A stretch of 64,000 bases of DNA from Trichoderma breve (taxonomy: Eukaryota; Ascomycota; Sordariomycetes; Hypocreales; Hypocreaceae). Every line of letters begins with the position of its first letter. Position 1 is the first letter of the stretch. The position numbers were made by a program, and so were the translations under genes. The stretch lies in assembly GCF_028502605.1 (NCBI RefSeq), contig NW_026611593.1, positions 2,356,001 through 2,420,000 on the forward strand, written 5' to 3'. The notes below the pieces were generated by a model. It made no database searches. It was not told where the DNA came from and was given only the letters and a program-made list of their open reading frames with translations. Of the stretch, positions 34,528-44,405 are shown in pieces.

Positions 34528-37500
34528 CTAATATGCCCTTGATAGTTCTCTTTTTCGGACACACTCTGGGTTGGGCTGCGTAGCTAGCAGCTTGATAATG
34601 GCTGGATGACCCCTCATAGTCGCTAATCCAAGTGCTGTCCAACCATATTCATCCACTGACTCGATATCAGCCCCCTTTTCAAGCAGCATCTTGACAGTAG
34701 CTTCATGGCCGCTATTAGCTGCATGCATAAGTGCTGTCTGGCCATCAATATCCTTTGACTCGAGATCAGCCCCAGCCTCAAGAAGCAGCTTAACAATAGC
34801 CTCATAGCCGTTCCTAGCTACATGTGTAAGTGCAGTCTGGCCATATTCATCCTTTGACTCGAGACCAGCCCCATTTTTTAACAGCAGCTTTACAACAGCT
34901 TCGTGGTTGTACATAGCTGCATGCGTAAGTGCTGTCTGGCCATGTGCGTCCCTTGGCGTGAAGTTGGCCCCGGTTTGAAGAAGCAGCTTGACAATAACTT
35001 CATAGCCGGACATAGCTGCGTGCATAAGTACTGTCCAACCAGTTTCATCCTCTGATTCGACATCAGCCCCGTTCATAAGCAGCAACTTAACAATGGTTTC
35101 ATAACCATTTCTAGCTGCATGTGTAAGTGCTGTCTGGCCATTTATATCCTTTGACTCGACATCAGCCCCAACCTCAAGAAGCAGCTTGACAATACCTCCA
35201 TGGCCGTTCCTAGCTGATAAGGAAAGTGGCGTTTCCAGGAGTCCAGTCAGTGAATTTATATCATATTCACATATCAGCTGCTTTGTAAAGTCCTCAAGTC
35301 CAAAATATGCCGTCAGATGAAGTTCTGTCACCCAATTTGCCCTAAAGAGCGGCATTGCCATTTGTGGGTATTTCCTTTCATTTATTTGCCATGCAGCTTC
35401 CATTCTTGATTGGCTTTTGAATAAGGCATTGGCTGTCAAATCCAGGTTGATCGAATCTCGTGCATGATGTCCCCAGTTTTCGGCTGCGTAGGAATAGAGA
35501 GGATTGAACTGCAAGTGATCCCCCATCGCCCCAACTGTGTCACAGACGCCTGTGCTAAAGATGTCGAATGAGAGGTAAGTGATACAGGCTGAAGTTATCT
35601 CATTTTGTGCATCCGGAAACCAATCTTTTTGCGTCCGCTGAAAGTACTCTTGCGTTGTGTGATGCACCAACCTAACAATGTTGCTGTTTTTGTCGACGGT
35701 GACTAATCCAGCACATGCAGAGACTATGTCCTCAATCTCTGGGATGTTATCCTCATCCATTTCGGAACTATCTTTCTCCACAGCTAGTGCTGTCTGAAGT
35801 TCAAATGTGGATAGCTGTCTCATAGCGCAGGTGATCCACGCTAAAGCTCGCAAAGCAAGCTGTTGGAATTCTTGTCCCTGATTCCGTATTCTCCTCATTG
35901 TTTCGCCATAGGTTTCATTCAAACCTTCATTACCCTTTGGCAAGTTATCTAAAGCTTGAAAAATTGCCTTGGGGGTAGGCTTGTGTTGGAGCGAGTCTAA
36001 GTGGAGTTTAGCAAAAAGAAACCTGTGCTGATGTTAGTAGAGACATTGATAATTCATCATATAACATACATTCCATCAACCGCGTTAGCGATTTGGTCTA
36101 CGATTTTTCTCTTGCAAATCCGGACGTTTAAAGATAAAGGATGGTAACCCTATTATGCGCTCCTCTAAATATTGCCGAACATCGTCTTCTTTCGCACGAA
36201 TCTCCAGTAAGATGCTTCCATCAAACTCATTTCGTATATCCTGAATATGTCGAGCAGTCGCAAAAATCTTTGCTTTCGCGGTACTCTGTAAGGAGAATAT
36301 CTCAGCCAAAAACTTTTTGCGGTTGTTATCAGACGCTTAACATTCATCAAGTACGTCAACTATTAGAAAGACTTTCGAATACATCCGAGTCACCAAATGT
36401 AAAGCTTCATGAATCTCTGTAAGAGATGGTCTTGTGTGTTTTACTCGATGAGAATTATACAAATCTTTTACAACACTTGGCAAAGACGGTTGACGTTCGG
36501 AAAGCTGTTTTAATAGACTCGCCATTAAATCGATGACTTGCTGGTCATTGGCACGCTGGAAGTTGCAATAAATGTACGAGATTCCGACAGTGCTGTCTTG
36601 ATCAAATCGTTTGTAGATGTCGTTTATTACCATTGATGTGAGAATTGTCTTCCCAGATCCCGGAATGCCTTGGCAAAATAATGTCTGCTGGCTTGTGTGA
36701 AGCCACTCCTGGTATTCTGCCGAGTTAAGAAGCCATTGGCCGGTCCCAGGATGTCGTCTCTGAAAGCAATCACTCTGTTGAAGGCCATAATTTACTGGTG
36801 TTAACCATTCGAGAATCTCAATGTCTTCTTTACTGGTAATTTTCGACTCGATACGTTTCACAGCTTCTCTGGTCGTAGCAAAGTTCTCGAAAACTAGATT
36901 TAGTGTTAGACAAATCCCAAGGTCACATATATGTGCCCAAGCGGGAATATCCACTAAATAGGACAGTAGAGACTCACGTTTCTCAAGGGGTTTTTTTATG
37001 GCGTCCATATTTTCGACTTCTTGCGGTTGAATTACTCTTAAGAGATCTTTCGCATATGCCGCAGCTACAACAGCTGAGTAGGGCTGCCAGACTTTGTTTT
37101 TGTGATCGTCAGAGTAGTCACAAATTCCTCTAATAACAATACAAGGGAAGTTTTCCATTAGGCCAGCTGCTTCCATCTCAAAGCATAGGACGCCCCAAGC
37201 GTCTCGTAGCTCATCTCGACGTTTGGCAGACCTTAAAACGGCATTACCAGAGGCAATGAGGCCGTAATGAACTATAGGATCATCTGAATCTCGAGGAAGT
37301 CTTTCTACCAACTGTGCAGGATCACATACTAAACAATCTGCTTCGGAAACATGACGATAGGCTGGGCTGAAAAGTTGGTCTTTATCTCGACCTGGAAATC
37401 GATACTGCCTCAACCCGCGAAGCTTTGCCGCTTTAAGAGCCATTTGGTGGATGTAATGCGACATGTGGCCTTCGCCAAAATCGTGTTCGGATTGCAATAG

Positions 37501-38087
37501 CTCAATGGCCTTTGACAAAACCTTGGGCGGTTTATTCAAGTGCGATTCGATGGGAAAATCTGTATCATTCTTCCATTTTCCCATGTCGTATTGAAGAACG
37601 CCGCCTAGATACTTAAATCATTAGCTTTGGGTCACAATAGAGAGGCGTTGGCGTTTAGCGGCTTGCCATGGCTGCCCTTTGCAACACCAACGACGACGTC
37701 TCCGAGCCGAAGATCATTGAACGGATCATCTGGATCCGGTCGGTTCGGGGCTCCGCCGCCCACGCCTACCAGCAAGCCGAATCGAATATTGGAAAAGGTG
37801 CGAATCATGTGTACCGCTGTCTGCGCAGCAGCATTTGTTCCGTAGTGACCTGATCCAGTGAAGGCAATCGCAACATTATGTCCTGCCATCCGACCGAGGA
37901 GATAACTGTTATCGTCTTTTGCGGCCGATGGAAGTTGTTCATGTTGCTCATCTAGCAAGGCCTTTGCCGCGTTGAGCTCACACTGAAGCACGCAAATCCA
38001 CCCAACAGTGTATGCGTCATGCGATAACTGCTTCTTCTCGCTGACTCCGAAGGGCCTTGGTTCTTCCAGTAGCCCAGCGTGGGACAT
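34528..38087 (-). pseudogene. Broken NLR: nucleoside phosphorylase - NACHT - ankyrin
   Basis: Exons 37667..38087, 36978..37604, 36070..36893 and 34528..36022; repaired length would be about 1,121 aa. Exon 1-2 encodes a PNP/UDP-phosphorylase domain (LLVGVGGG, then WGVLCFEMEAAGLMENFPC and IRGICDYSD). NACHT has GIPGSGKT (near 36660) and IVDVLDEC (near 36350); eight or so ankyrin repeats (QTALTHAARNGYETIVKLL type) fill the last exon. There are two lesions. A TAA at 36337-36339 stands directly after the Walker B motif where CAA would fit, with the same frame continuing beyond. An A5 run (minus strand of 36104-36108) puts the next 40 nt out of frame; with A4 the frame enters the last exon correctly. 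Intron 1 is GC-AG (37605..37666); intron 2 (36894..36977) is 84 bp and stop-free. The intact family acts in fungal non-self recognition. Sequencing error could explain the homopolymer, less easily the stop. Confidence 0.85.
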
Positions 38088-38800
38088 TTTTCAGCCAGCT
38101 GACGCCAATGTCTATGTAGCTGAAGTGGGAATAACAATAGCGCTAGAAAGATGCTAAGGAGATGAATGCAGATATGGACTAAGCGCTGAATTCAGTGGTA
38201 TATCAGCAAAGTCCAACGTTCTTTTACCAGTGTCTAGCTACTTATTGAATGGTGATATAATGTTGCTTGGCAATAGCTTGCCGAGATGAAGGAATTCTTC
38301 ATGTTTCGCATCTAACAGGCAGCAGAAAACGTGGGGTTGACTGCGGGGTCAGCGTATAATGACCATGATGCTGCTTGATTGGTGTAGCTACTTGCTCGCA
38401 TTCTGCGCTATTCTTCCATGCTACATTAGGTTGCCATTCTCCGATTAATGTAAGTCGAATTCTTGTTGTAAAAGGTTTCAACGTAATATACATAGTTTCA
38501 CAGTATCTCGACTATGGTGATCGCGGGCCACCGATAAACTCAGTGGCGCTTAGCTGGGCCAATGTTTAAGCTTGCCACATCATATATAACTTTCCACCAA
38601 GATTGAACCAACAGTCGGGGAGGGGGTTCACAGACAGATGATAAATCTGACCATTTCCTGTCATTCTACCTGTATGGTAGATAGTAACTGCAGTTCTCTT
38701 CTTTTACAACTATTGCATACATTCACATTTTAAATTCTCTAACTCATATTCCTACATCCCCCCATTACCACACCTATCACCGCTCTCGGTCTATCACGTC
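38088..38800. other. Divergent intergenic between NLR and F-box genes
   Basis: Shared upstream region of two divergently oriented damaged genes. No regulatory motif identified with confidence. Confidence 0.5.
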
Positions 38801-40475
38801 ATGTCTTCAATATCACTTCGCAATAGACAATGGGATTCAACTTGGAACAGCTTGCCGACAGAAATTCGACTTCTCATCTTCAAAGCCCTAGCGCAAGACG
38901 GCTGCAGACTAAGTCCCTTGGTGACAGTGTCTAGAGAGTGGCAGATAGAGCTTGAGCGACATAAGTGCTCGAATCAAACTAACACCATCGCGCCTCGCTG
39001 ACTTCAATTTGATGATTCGTCGCAATCGGGCCGTTGTTGCCTATATTTGGTTCTGCTTGGAACTTGATGAATATGATTGCACCTGGTGCTGGCCAGGCAG
39101 TGCAGGCGCGGAATTTGACGAAGCACTCGCTATCAGCGACACAGATCACTGTCCTATTACCACGTCATTCCATAATCTCTTCTCCATTCTCAGCACATGG
39201 GATCTTACTGCCAATTTGATACTCGATATTAGTATCTATTCGCCTAGTGACTCAAAACACTGGTTTAAGTATCTGACCTTTATGCCCGATACTGCTTTAG
39301 ATACGTTAGACAGTCGGCGTAACATACAGCATATGGTATCAAAAAAACCAGTCTATCATGACCCTGGACATGGATGGGTTTTTGGTGGTTCATACCACTC
39401 TCCACCTCGAAGAGTGCTTCTCAAATCTTTTCATCCAATCATGGAAGAAGGACCGTTCGATAGTGATCAGTCGGAGCTACAATGGTGGGATCGGCTTCCG
39501 TCGGTTCCTGCGGTAACCACGTAACCACTTTGCTTCTGCGGCAACAGAACCGCCGTAGATGGAAGCCGAAATCGCTTGCACATATGTTTGCCCGTTTTCC
39601 CAGACTTCAAGAAGTCCACTATGAACCCTGAAGGGAATGGAATTTTAAGCAGGGGCTTACAGATAGACGTGAGTGTGGCTACATACATACCCGAATGATT
39701 GCTCGAGATCATCTGGTTAGGTACAAGACTGCTAATAATCCGCATCTCTCGTCCAGAGTACCCATGTCTTTTTAAATCTATCCAACGTTTCAACGGCAAT
39801 ATTAAAAGACTTGTGGTTTTTGAGAATTTTAATCAACAGTATCCTAGGTCTATGCAGCGATTCCCGTTCGGGGTTGAAGTATCTGGGTGCGACATTATTC
39901 GGAAACCTGCCCCTGCTGTTAGCCGGGTAGTCGCGCTCACCAGCCCTAAGCTTGAGCATCTCGCAGCATCATTTATCGTAGATGCTAGCCCCTTCTTCAA
40001 CATCGAACCCTCTTGGGAGTGGCCAAACCTGACTTCACTTGTGCTGACTTCAAAGTTACTTGCACCAGACAAAAGCCCAATCGAGATTGGAGCTATGCTT
40101 CAGGCCGCGGCGGCAGTGGCAACAAAGATGCCACAGCTGAAGACAATGGAGATTTGGAACGGACGAAAGGGCGTCGCGGCGCTCTTTAAGTACCAGGTGT
40201 TTCACGATATACAGCAAGCTAGAATTATTTGGAGAGGCACCTGGGAATATATCATGGAACCGTCCGTAGTCCGGGCTTGGGAAGCTTTCGTACAACAGCA
40301 CCATGGTTGGAGACTTGATCTAACTCAGGAACTACTGGATGAAGCTGCTATTAAATCCCACGGTGATGCAATTGGCTACCTTAGGCTTTCGGGTCAGGTC
40401 ATTCGACCCATTTCGTTGCAGCAGATTCGGATAGAACAAAGAGCACTGAAGGGCGTAATGGCAATGTCAGAATGA
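38801..40475 (+). pseudogene. F-box protein pseudogene
   Basis: ATG at 38801 opens an F-box (WNSLPTEIRLLIFKALAQ) followed by a conserved fungal block (RNRAVVAYIWFCLELDEYDC, LFSILSTWDLTANLILDISI, YSPSDSKHWFK). Downstream exon from 39757 carries SIQRFNGNIKRLVVFENFNQ and a C-terminal region ending at 40475. The intron 39669..39756 (GTGAGT, GCTAAT branch, CAG) is intact. There are three lesions: a frame change near 38960-38966 (IELERH into ARIKL); an exact 8-bp tandem duplication GTAACCAC at 39513-39528, where removing one copy restores the frame into LLLRQQNRRRW; and TGA at 39629-39631 where TGG would fit. F-box proteins of this type recruit substrates to SCF ubiquitin ligases. This copy cannot make the full protein as written. 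Confidence 0.85.
39513..39528 (+). repeat. 8-bp tandem duplication, hAT-footprint-like
   Basis: GTAACCAC twice in direct succession inside the F-box coding frame. It matches the nTnnnnAn target-site preference of hAT transposons, which make 8-bp duplications. Confidence 0.75.
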
Positions 40476-40523
40476 TTGAAGAATAGATACAAATATAAAG
40501 TGCTTTTGCATATATAGGAAAGA

Positions 40524-40855
40524 CTAGCTAGCACCACAAGTCTGCCATCCGGCATCCCACGGCTTAGATTTAAAACCACATGAATCGCAAATTATAATAC
40601 TAGAAACTAGAGAAATATAGCTATAGTAGCAGACAATAGCGAAATATGGCTATAGTAGTAGACACGAGAATAAAGTATCTATAGTAGCTGAAAGTAGTGA
40701 CAGTAGCAGACACTTCAGACACTTCGAAAAGCTGAGTATCTACTGTCTACTAGGTAAGTAAGTAAGTAAAATACCCCTTCTCATGCTGTTCCCACACTTG
40801 AACCTCATGCAATCACTGGAGTTCTGAATGGTCAACTTTGGGGCTGAATAGCTAC
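40524..40855. mobile_element. MITE-like element C, ~330 bp
   Basis: The left end (CTAGCTAGCACCACAAGTCT onward) and the right end (reverse complement begins GTAGCTATTCAGCCCCAAAG) are imperfect inverted repeats of the same family as 22871-23196 and 19268-19302. Inside are about three ~30-bp AAATATAGCTATAGTAG repeats, a GTAA microsatellite at about 40764-40780 and the shared subterminal TTGAACCTCATGCAATCACT block. No coding capacity. Confidence 0.62.
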
Positions 40856-41714
40856 TCCGGCAGTCATGAGAAAATATTACTGCCTCGGTATCATTGGCAT
40901 ACATTGATGACTTGCTGAATATCTATTTCAAACATCACCACACACCAGCGACTTCTCTAGCCACGTTACACTTTCTTGACGATCTCGGTTACGACTTTTT
41001 GCACTATCCTTGCAACACACGATCAAATGCTTCAGTTGCAAACTGCTGGCGAAGGATTTAATTGTCTCATTCCGCATTGTAAGTGTCTGCTTCTTAGGAA
41101 GGTGAAAACAATTTGAACGTTACACCTTGCCTGACACCAGGTGGATGTCAATATTTACACTTCGGGTGCGTCTTCTGGATATTCCCGAGATTCAAGAGAT
41201 TTGTGCTGCTTATCGTGAAAGACTGAATATTCTCGCCAAGATTTATCCATTTGAAACCATCCACTCTAGAAGTCTCATTTGGGAAATCAGCATTTTTCGG
41301 AAGGTCACCCTCCGCTACCAGTACGTTGCCCTTGATCACTAGTCCGTTATTGGGTGTATAGATCCAAACTTATAAGGCGTCATAGGAAACGATCAATCGC
41401 AATCCGCGATGGACTAGCTTTGTCACGAAGCAGGTGACCAAAAGCATGGGCGATAAAAGGGCCGAGATCAACTTCGAGTGCCGGCATATTCACATGCCCA
41501 GCGATGTAGACCATCGCCAACAGCATCGCTCGTTTGGGATGTCTCAAGGGCGATCATAATATAATGCACAGGCTAAAACCATCAACCGTACAACAGAACT
41601 CTTATAGCAGATTGGACTGTCATTAACTTGGCACGGTAGTTCAGATATCCTCCAGTGATAACGGAGACTAGTTGGCCCAATTTAACAGCTAAACTGAGGC
41701 TATAAAAAACCGTA

Positions 41715-41746
41715 TTAGCCAAATTTTTAAGCTTATATGATTAGCC
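41715..41746 (-). promoter_or_regulatory. Two GGCTAA (XlnR/Xyr1-type) motifs upstream of the LPMO
   Basis: TTAGCC on the plus strand at 41715-41720 and 41741-41746 is GGCTAA on the minus strand, the core reported for the XlnR/Xyr1 activators of plant-cell-wall-degrading enzymes. They lie about 400-430 bp upstream of the LPMO ATG. Six-base motifs also occur by chance. Confidence 0.4.
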
Positions 41747-41776
41747 GTGGTTAAATTCTTTGTATGCAGATGCTAC

Positions 41777-41919
41777 CTCCGCATGTTTTATAAGGTAACA
41801 TTTTCTCCGCTTGTCATATAAGACGGTATCTCCGCCTATTACATAACGCGGCATTGACTCTGCCCAGTATACAACACCGTATTGCCTCTACCAGCCATAC
41901 GAGGTAGCATTACCTCCGC
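41777..41919 (-). promoter_or_regulatory. Four Cre1/CreA-type GCGGAG motifs upstream of the LPMO
   Basis: CTCCGC on the plus strand at 41777-41782, 41805-41810, 41830-41835 and 41914-41919 reads GCGGAG on the minus strand and fits the SYGGRG carbon-catabolite-repressor site. Four copies in 143 bp, 227-369 bp upstream of the ATG, all in the same orientation. Confidence 0.5.
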
Positions 41920-42058
41920 ATCGTATACGAAATGACACATTCAAATTCTCCGTCACCGGTTAATTATCTTATTTTAGTAACAGCATGAAACCTATGTAGA
42001 TCATAGCTTAATTCCACCAATCGTGGATCCTAAACCTCTTACAGAATATTCCCACGAG

Positions 42059-42065
42059 TATATAA
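42059..42065 (+). promoter_or_regulatory. TATA box of the LPMO gene
   Basis: TATATAA about 85 bp upstream of the ATG at 42146. Confidence 0.55.
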
Positions 42066-42145
42066 GAAGTTGACGATGCCCATTATCAATCAGATAAGTC
42101 GTTTGCTCCCGACAAGCTTAAATCCAGAATCCAAACCACATCAGC

Positions 42146-43084
42146 ATGAAGTCTTCTGTTGTCGCGGCACTTGGCTGCCTTGCCGGCAGTGCTCTCGGTC
42201 ATGGGCAAATCCAAAACTTCACCCTCAACGGCGCGTACAACCAGGGCTTTATCCGTACGTCTCCGTTCTTCTCGTAGCTTCCACCCAGCTTCATAAGATA
42301 TGTCTCTAACATATGTACCCAAACAGTCGATTACTACTATCAGAAGGTCAACACTGGCCACTTCCCCAACGTCGCAGGCTGGTAAGTTACATGTCTAAGA
42401 TCTATACTTTTTTTCGAGAGTGGATTGCTCATAAAGGCGATACAGGTACGCCGAGGACTTGGATCTAGGCTTCATCTCCCCTGACGCATACACCACGCCT
42501 GACATCATCTGCCACAAGAACGCAGCACCCGGTGCAGCCACTGCCACCGCTGCAGCTGGCTCCACCATCGTCTTTTCATGGGGCCCTGGCCCGTGGCCAC
42601 ACCCGTATGGCCCTATTCTCACATACGTGGCTCAGTGCAGCGGCTCGTGCACGACCGTGGACAAGACATCGCTCCGTTGGGTCAAGATCCAGGAGTCGGG
42701 CATCAATTACAATACCCAAGTCTGGGCTCAGCAGGATCTTATTAACCAAGGCAGCAAGTGGACCGTAAAGATTCCATCAAGCCTTAAGCCTGGGAACTAC
42801 GTCTTCCGAAATGAGATTCTTGCGTATGTTGCTCCTTTCTTGTGTCGCTGACAGTATCAAACTAATTGAACCATTTCAGTGCCCATGGTGCCTCGAGCCA
42901 GAATGGCATGCAAAACTACCCGCAGTGTGTGAACATTGTCGTCACTGGATCGGGCACCAAGTCGCTTCCTGCCGGAACCCCAGCAACTTCACTGTACAAG
43001 CCCACTGACCCTGGCATCTTGTTCAACCCTTACACGACAATCACCAACTACACGATCCCTGGTCCAGCCCTGTGGCAAGGCTAA
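42146..43084 (+). CDS. AA9 lytic polysaccharide monooxygenase, four exons
   Basis: 248 aa from exons 42146..42254, 42327..42381, 42446..42823 and 42880..43084 (introns 72, 64 and 56 bp; phases close). A signal peptide of 18 residues ([18 protein letters not shown]) ends exactly before His19, the N-terminal copper ligand of the mature enzyme. The second ligand is His107 in [15 protein letters not shown] (mature about 89), and the axial Tyr194 lies in QNYPQCVNI, so the histidine brace and second sphere look complete. The enzyme is secreted and oxidatively cleaves cellulose or related beta-glucans using copper and peroxide or oxygen. No carbohydrate-binding module follows the catalytic domain. 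The upstream region carries GGCTAA and GCGGAG motifs consistent with induction by plant polymers and repression by glucose. Confidence 0.95.
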
Positions 43085-43982
43085 ACTTGGGGAACACAGA
43101 GTGGGTGCATGTAGCGAGGTCTCTGGTGCGGATAGGGAGACGCGGGGTACATAGGCAAACGGTGCTGGGCTGAGTGTATATACAGGTATCTTTAGTGATT
43201 GAACTGTGTAGAAGACTCAAACAATCCGAAGAATGAATATAAGATATTTTGCTTATAACATATTGCGTTGCAATGGAAATGCATATTGAAACAAGTTCCT
43301 GCTTGGATACCTCTGTGAGCGCAGTAACGACATCGTCCAATATTGTCTTGCTTGAGATTAGTAACCATGGGCAGGGCATGTGTAAAGTATCTATTTAAGA
43401 ACGCACACAGATTTACTAAGCAATCAGGTTCGGTCTGCAACCAAAAGTGCACTTATGGACAATTAAGACTAGAGCAAATTTGATTATCAACACAAAGGGC
43501 GCTTATGTTCTGTATGTTCTCCAATAAGATCAACTTGTGGCCGCTTCTAATTACACTACGGATCAACTTTTGGCGGCGCTTAGAGACCCCCCATGTCCGA
43601 TTGTGGGGCCGAACCCCCACTCCGGCGCACTCGGTGCCAGAACCAACAACGGCCACTTCCGGACATCTTGACTCCGGAAGCCGGAAAACGTCAACTTCTG
43701 GACAATGTCAACTTCTGGACGGCTGCACGTGAGAAATTGTCTAGCAGGTGCGGGGAAAGGGAAATGAGGGAATATTTAACGCGCAACCATGCTGCCTGAA
43801 GCCATCCCCCCAACTCTTCCCAAACATCATCACCTCTGCACTCCCGTCTCTGACATTTGGTCTTTTTTTTTTTTTTTTTGGCTCATCTTTGCTAAATCTC
43901 TTGATCATTGAAGAGTACTACCCACCACCACAACAAACACCACCACGCAACCACAAATTTGCACATTACACACAAAACCATC
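43085..43982. other. Intergenic, 0.9 kb
   Basis: Contains a GC-rich patch at 43590-43725 with a short inverted repeat (GTGGGG / CCCCAC) and a T17-type run at about 43862-43879. The end (43920-43982) is an A/C-rich leader typical of fungal 5' UTRs. Confidence 0.5.
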
Positions 43983-44405
43983 ATGTTCTCAGACCTTTTT
44001 GCGCATTTGGCAAGCGCCAACAACCTTCGTATAACGCTGCAGAGTATTCTCACTACACTTTTCGCGGTATTCCTCGCTCTCAATCTACCGCAACAGTTCC
44101 ACCCTATCTTCATGGAGATGTTCTCAGACCTTTTTGAGCAATTGGAGCACTTCAACAATATTTGGGTCGAGCTTCAAAATACTGTGGCTTACGCTACATA
44201 CTGTGTAACTTGCGTCGCTCCCATGGCGCCAAAACACATGCAAAGATCCATGGTGAGCATGGCCTCAAACCTTGCTACGCCATTGGCCCGCCTCACCCGC
44301 CTCAGCCTCAATATTCGCGATAGTTTCAGTACTTTTCTTATACCCAACCTCGCTACCCAGCTGCTCTATGTATTCCAGCACACGCGGAAATTCCGTCTTC
44401 CATGA
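43983..44405 (+). CDS. Possible small protein with duplicated MFSDLF module
   Basis: 140-aa ORF with an ATG in the context ACACAAAACCATCATG, after a poly-pyrimidine run and an A/C-rich leader, as in expressed fungal genes. The first half is an imperfect duplication: MFSDLFAHL..ANNLRITLQ recurs as MFSDLFEQL..FNNIWVELQ 45 codons later, similar in protein and in DNA (43983-44010 against 44118-44145). It contains a moderately hydrophobic stretch (LTTLFAVFLALNL). The last 140 bp overlap the final exon of the glutathione S-transferase gene in antisense, so the 3' end may be spliced differently. No family recognised. Confidence 0.4.
   Translation: MFSDLFAHLASANNLRITLQSILTTLFAVFLALNLPQQFHPIFMEMFSDLFEQLEHFNNIWVELQNTVAYATYCVTCVAPMAPKHMQRSMVSMASNLATPLARLTRLSLNIRDSFSTFLIPNLATQLLYVFQHTRKFRLP

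Larger units (their letters stand above)
40476..42145. other. Intergenic with MITE-like element and LPMO promoter
   Basis: Left part holds the element 40524-40855. A 71-codon ORF at 41127-41342 is not convincing. The right part (41700-42145) is the AA9 promoter with motifs listed separately. Confidence 0.5.

Noticed and set aside
34528..40475. Repeat-induced point mutation (RIP) as the cause of the stops
   Set aside because: Each gene has only one C-to-T/G-to-A type stop plus indels. RIP would give many transitions and strong AT shift in duplicated DNA.
41127..41342. ORF of about 71 codons upstream of the LPMO
   Set aside because: Too short, no family resemblance, and in a decayed AT-rich stretch near a MITE-like element.
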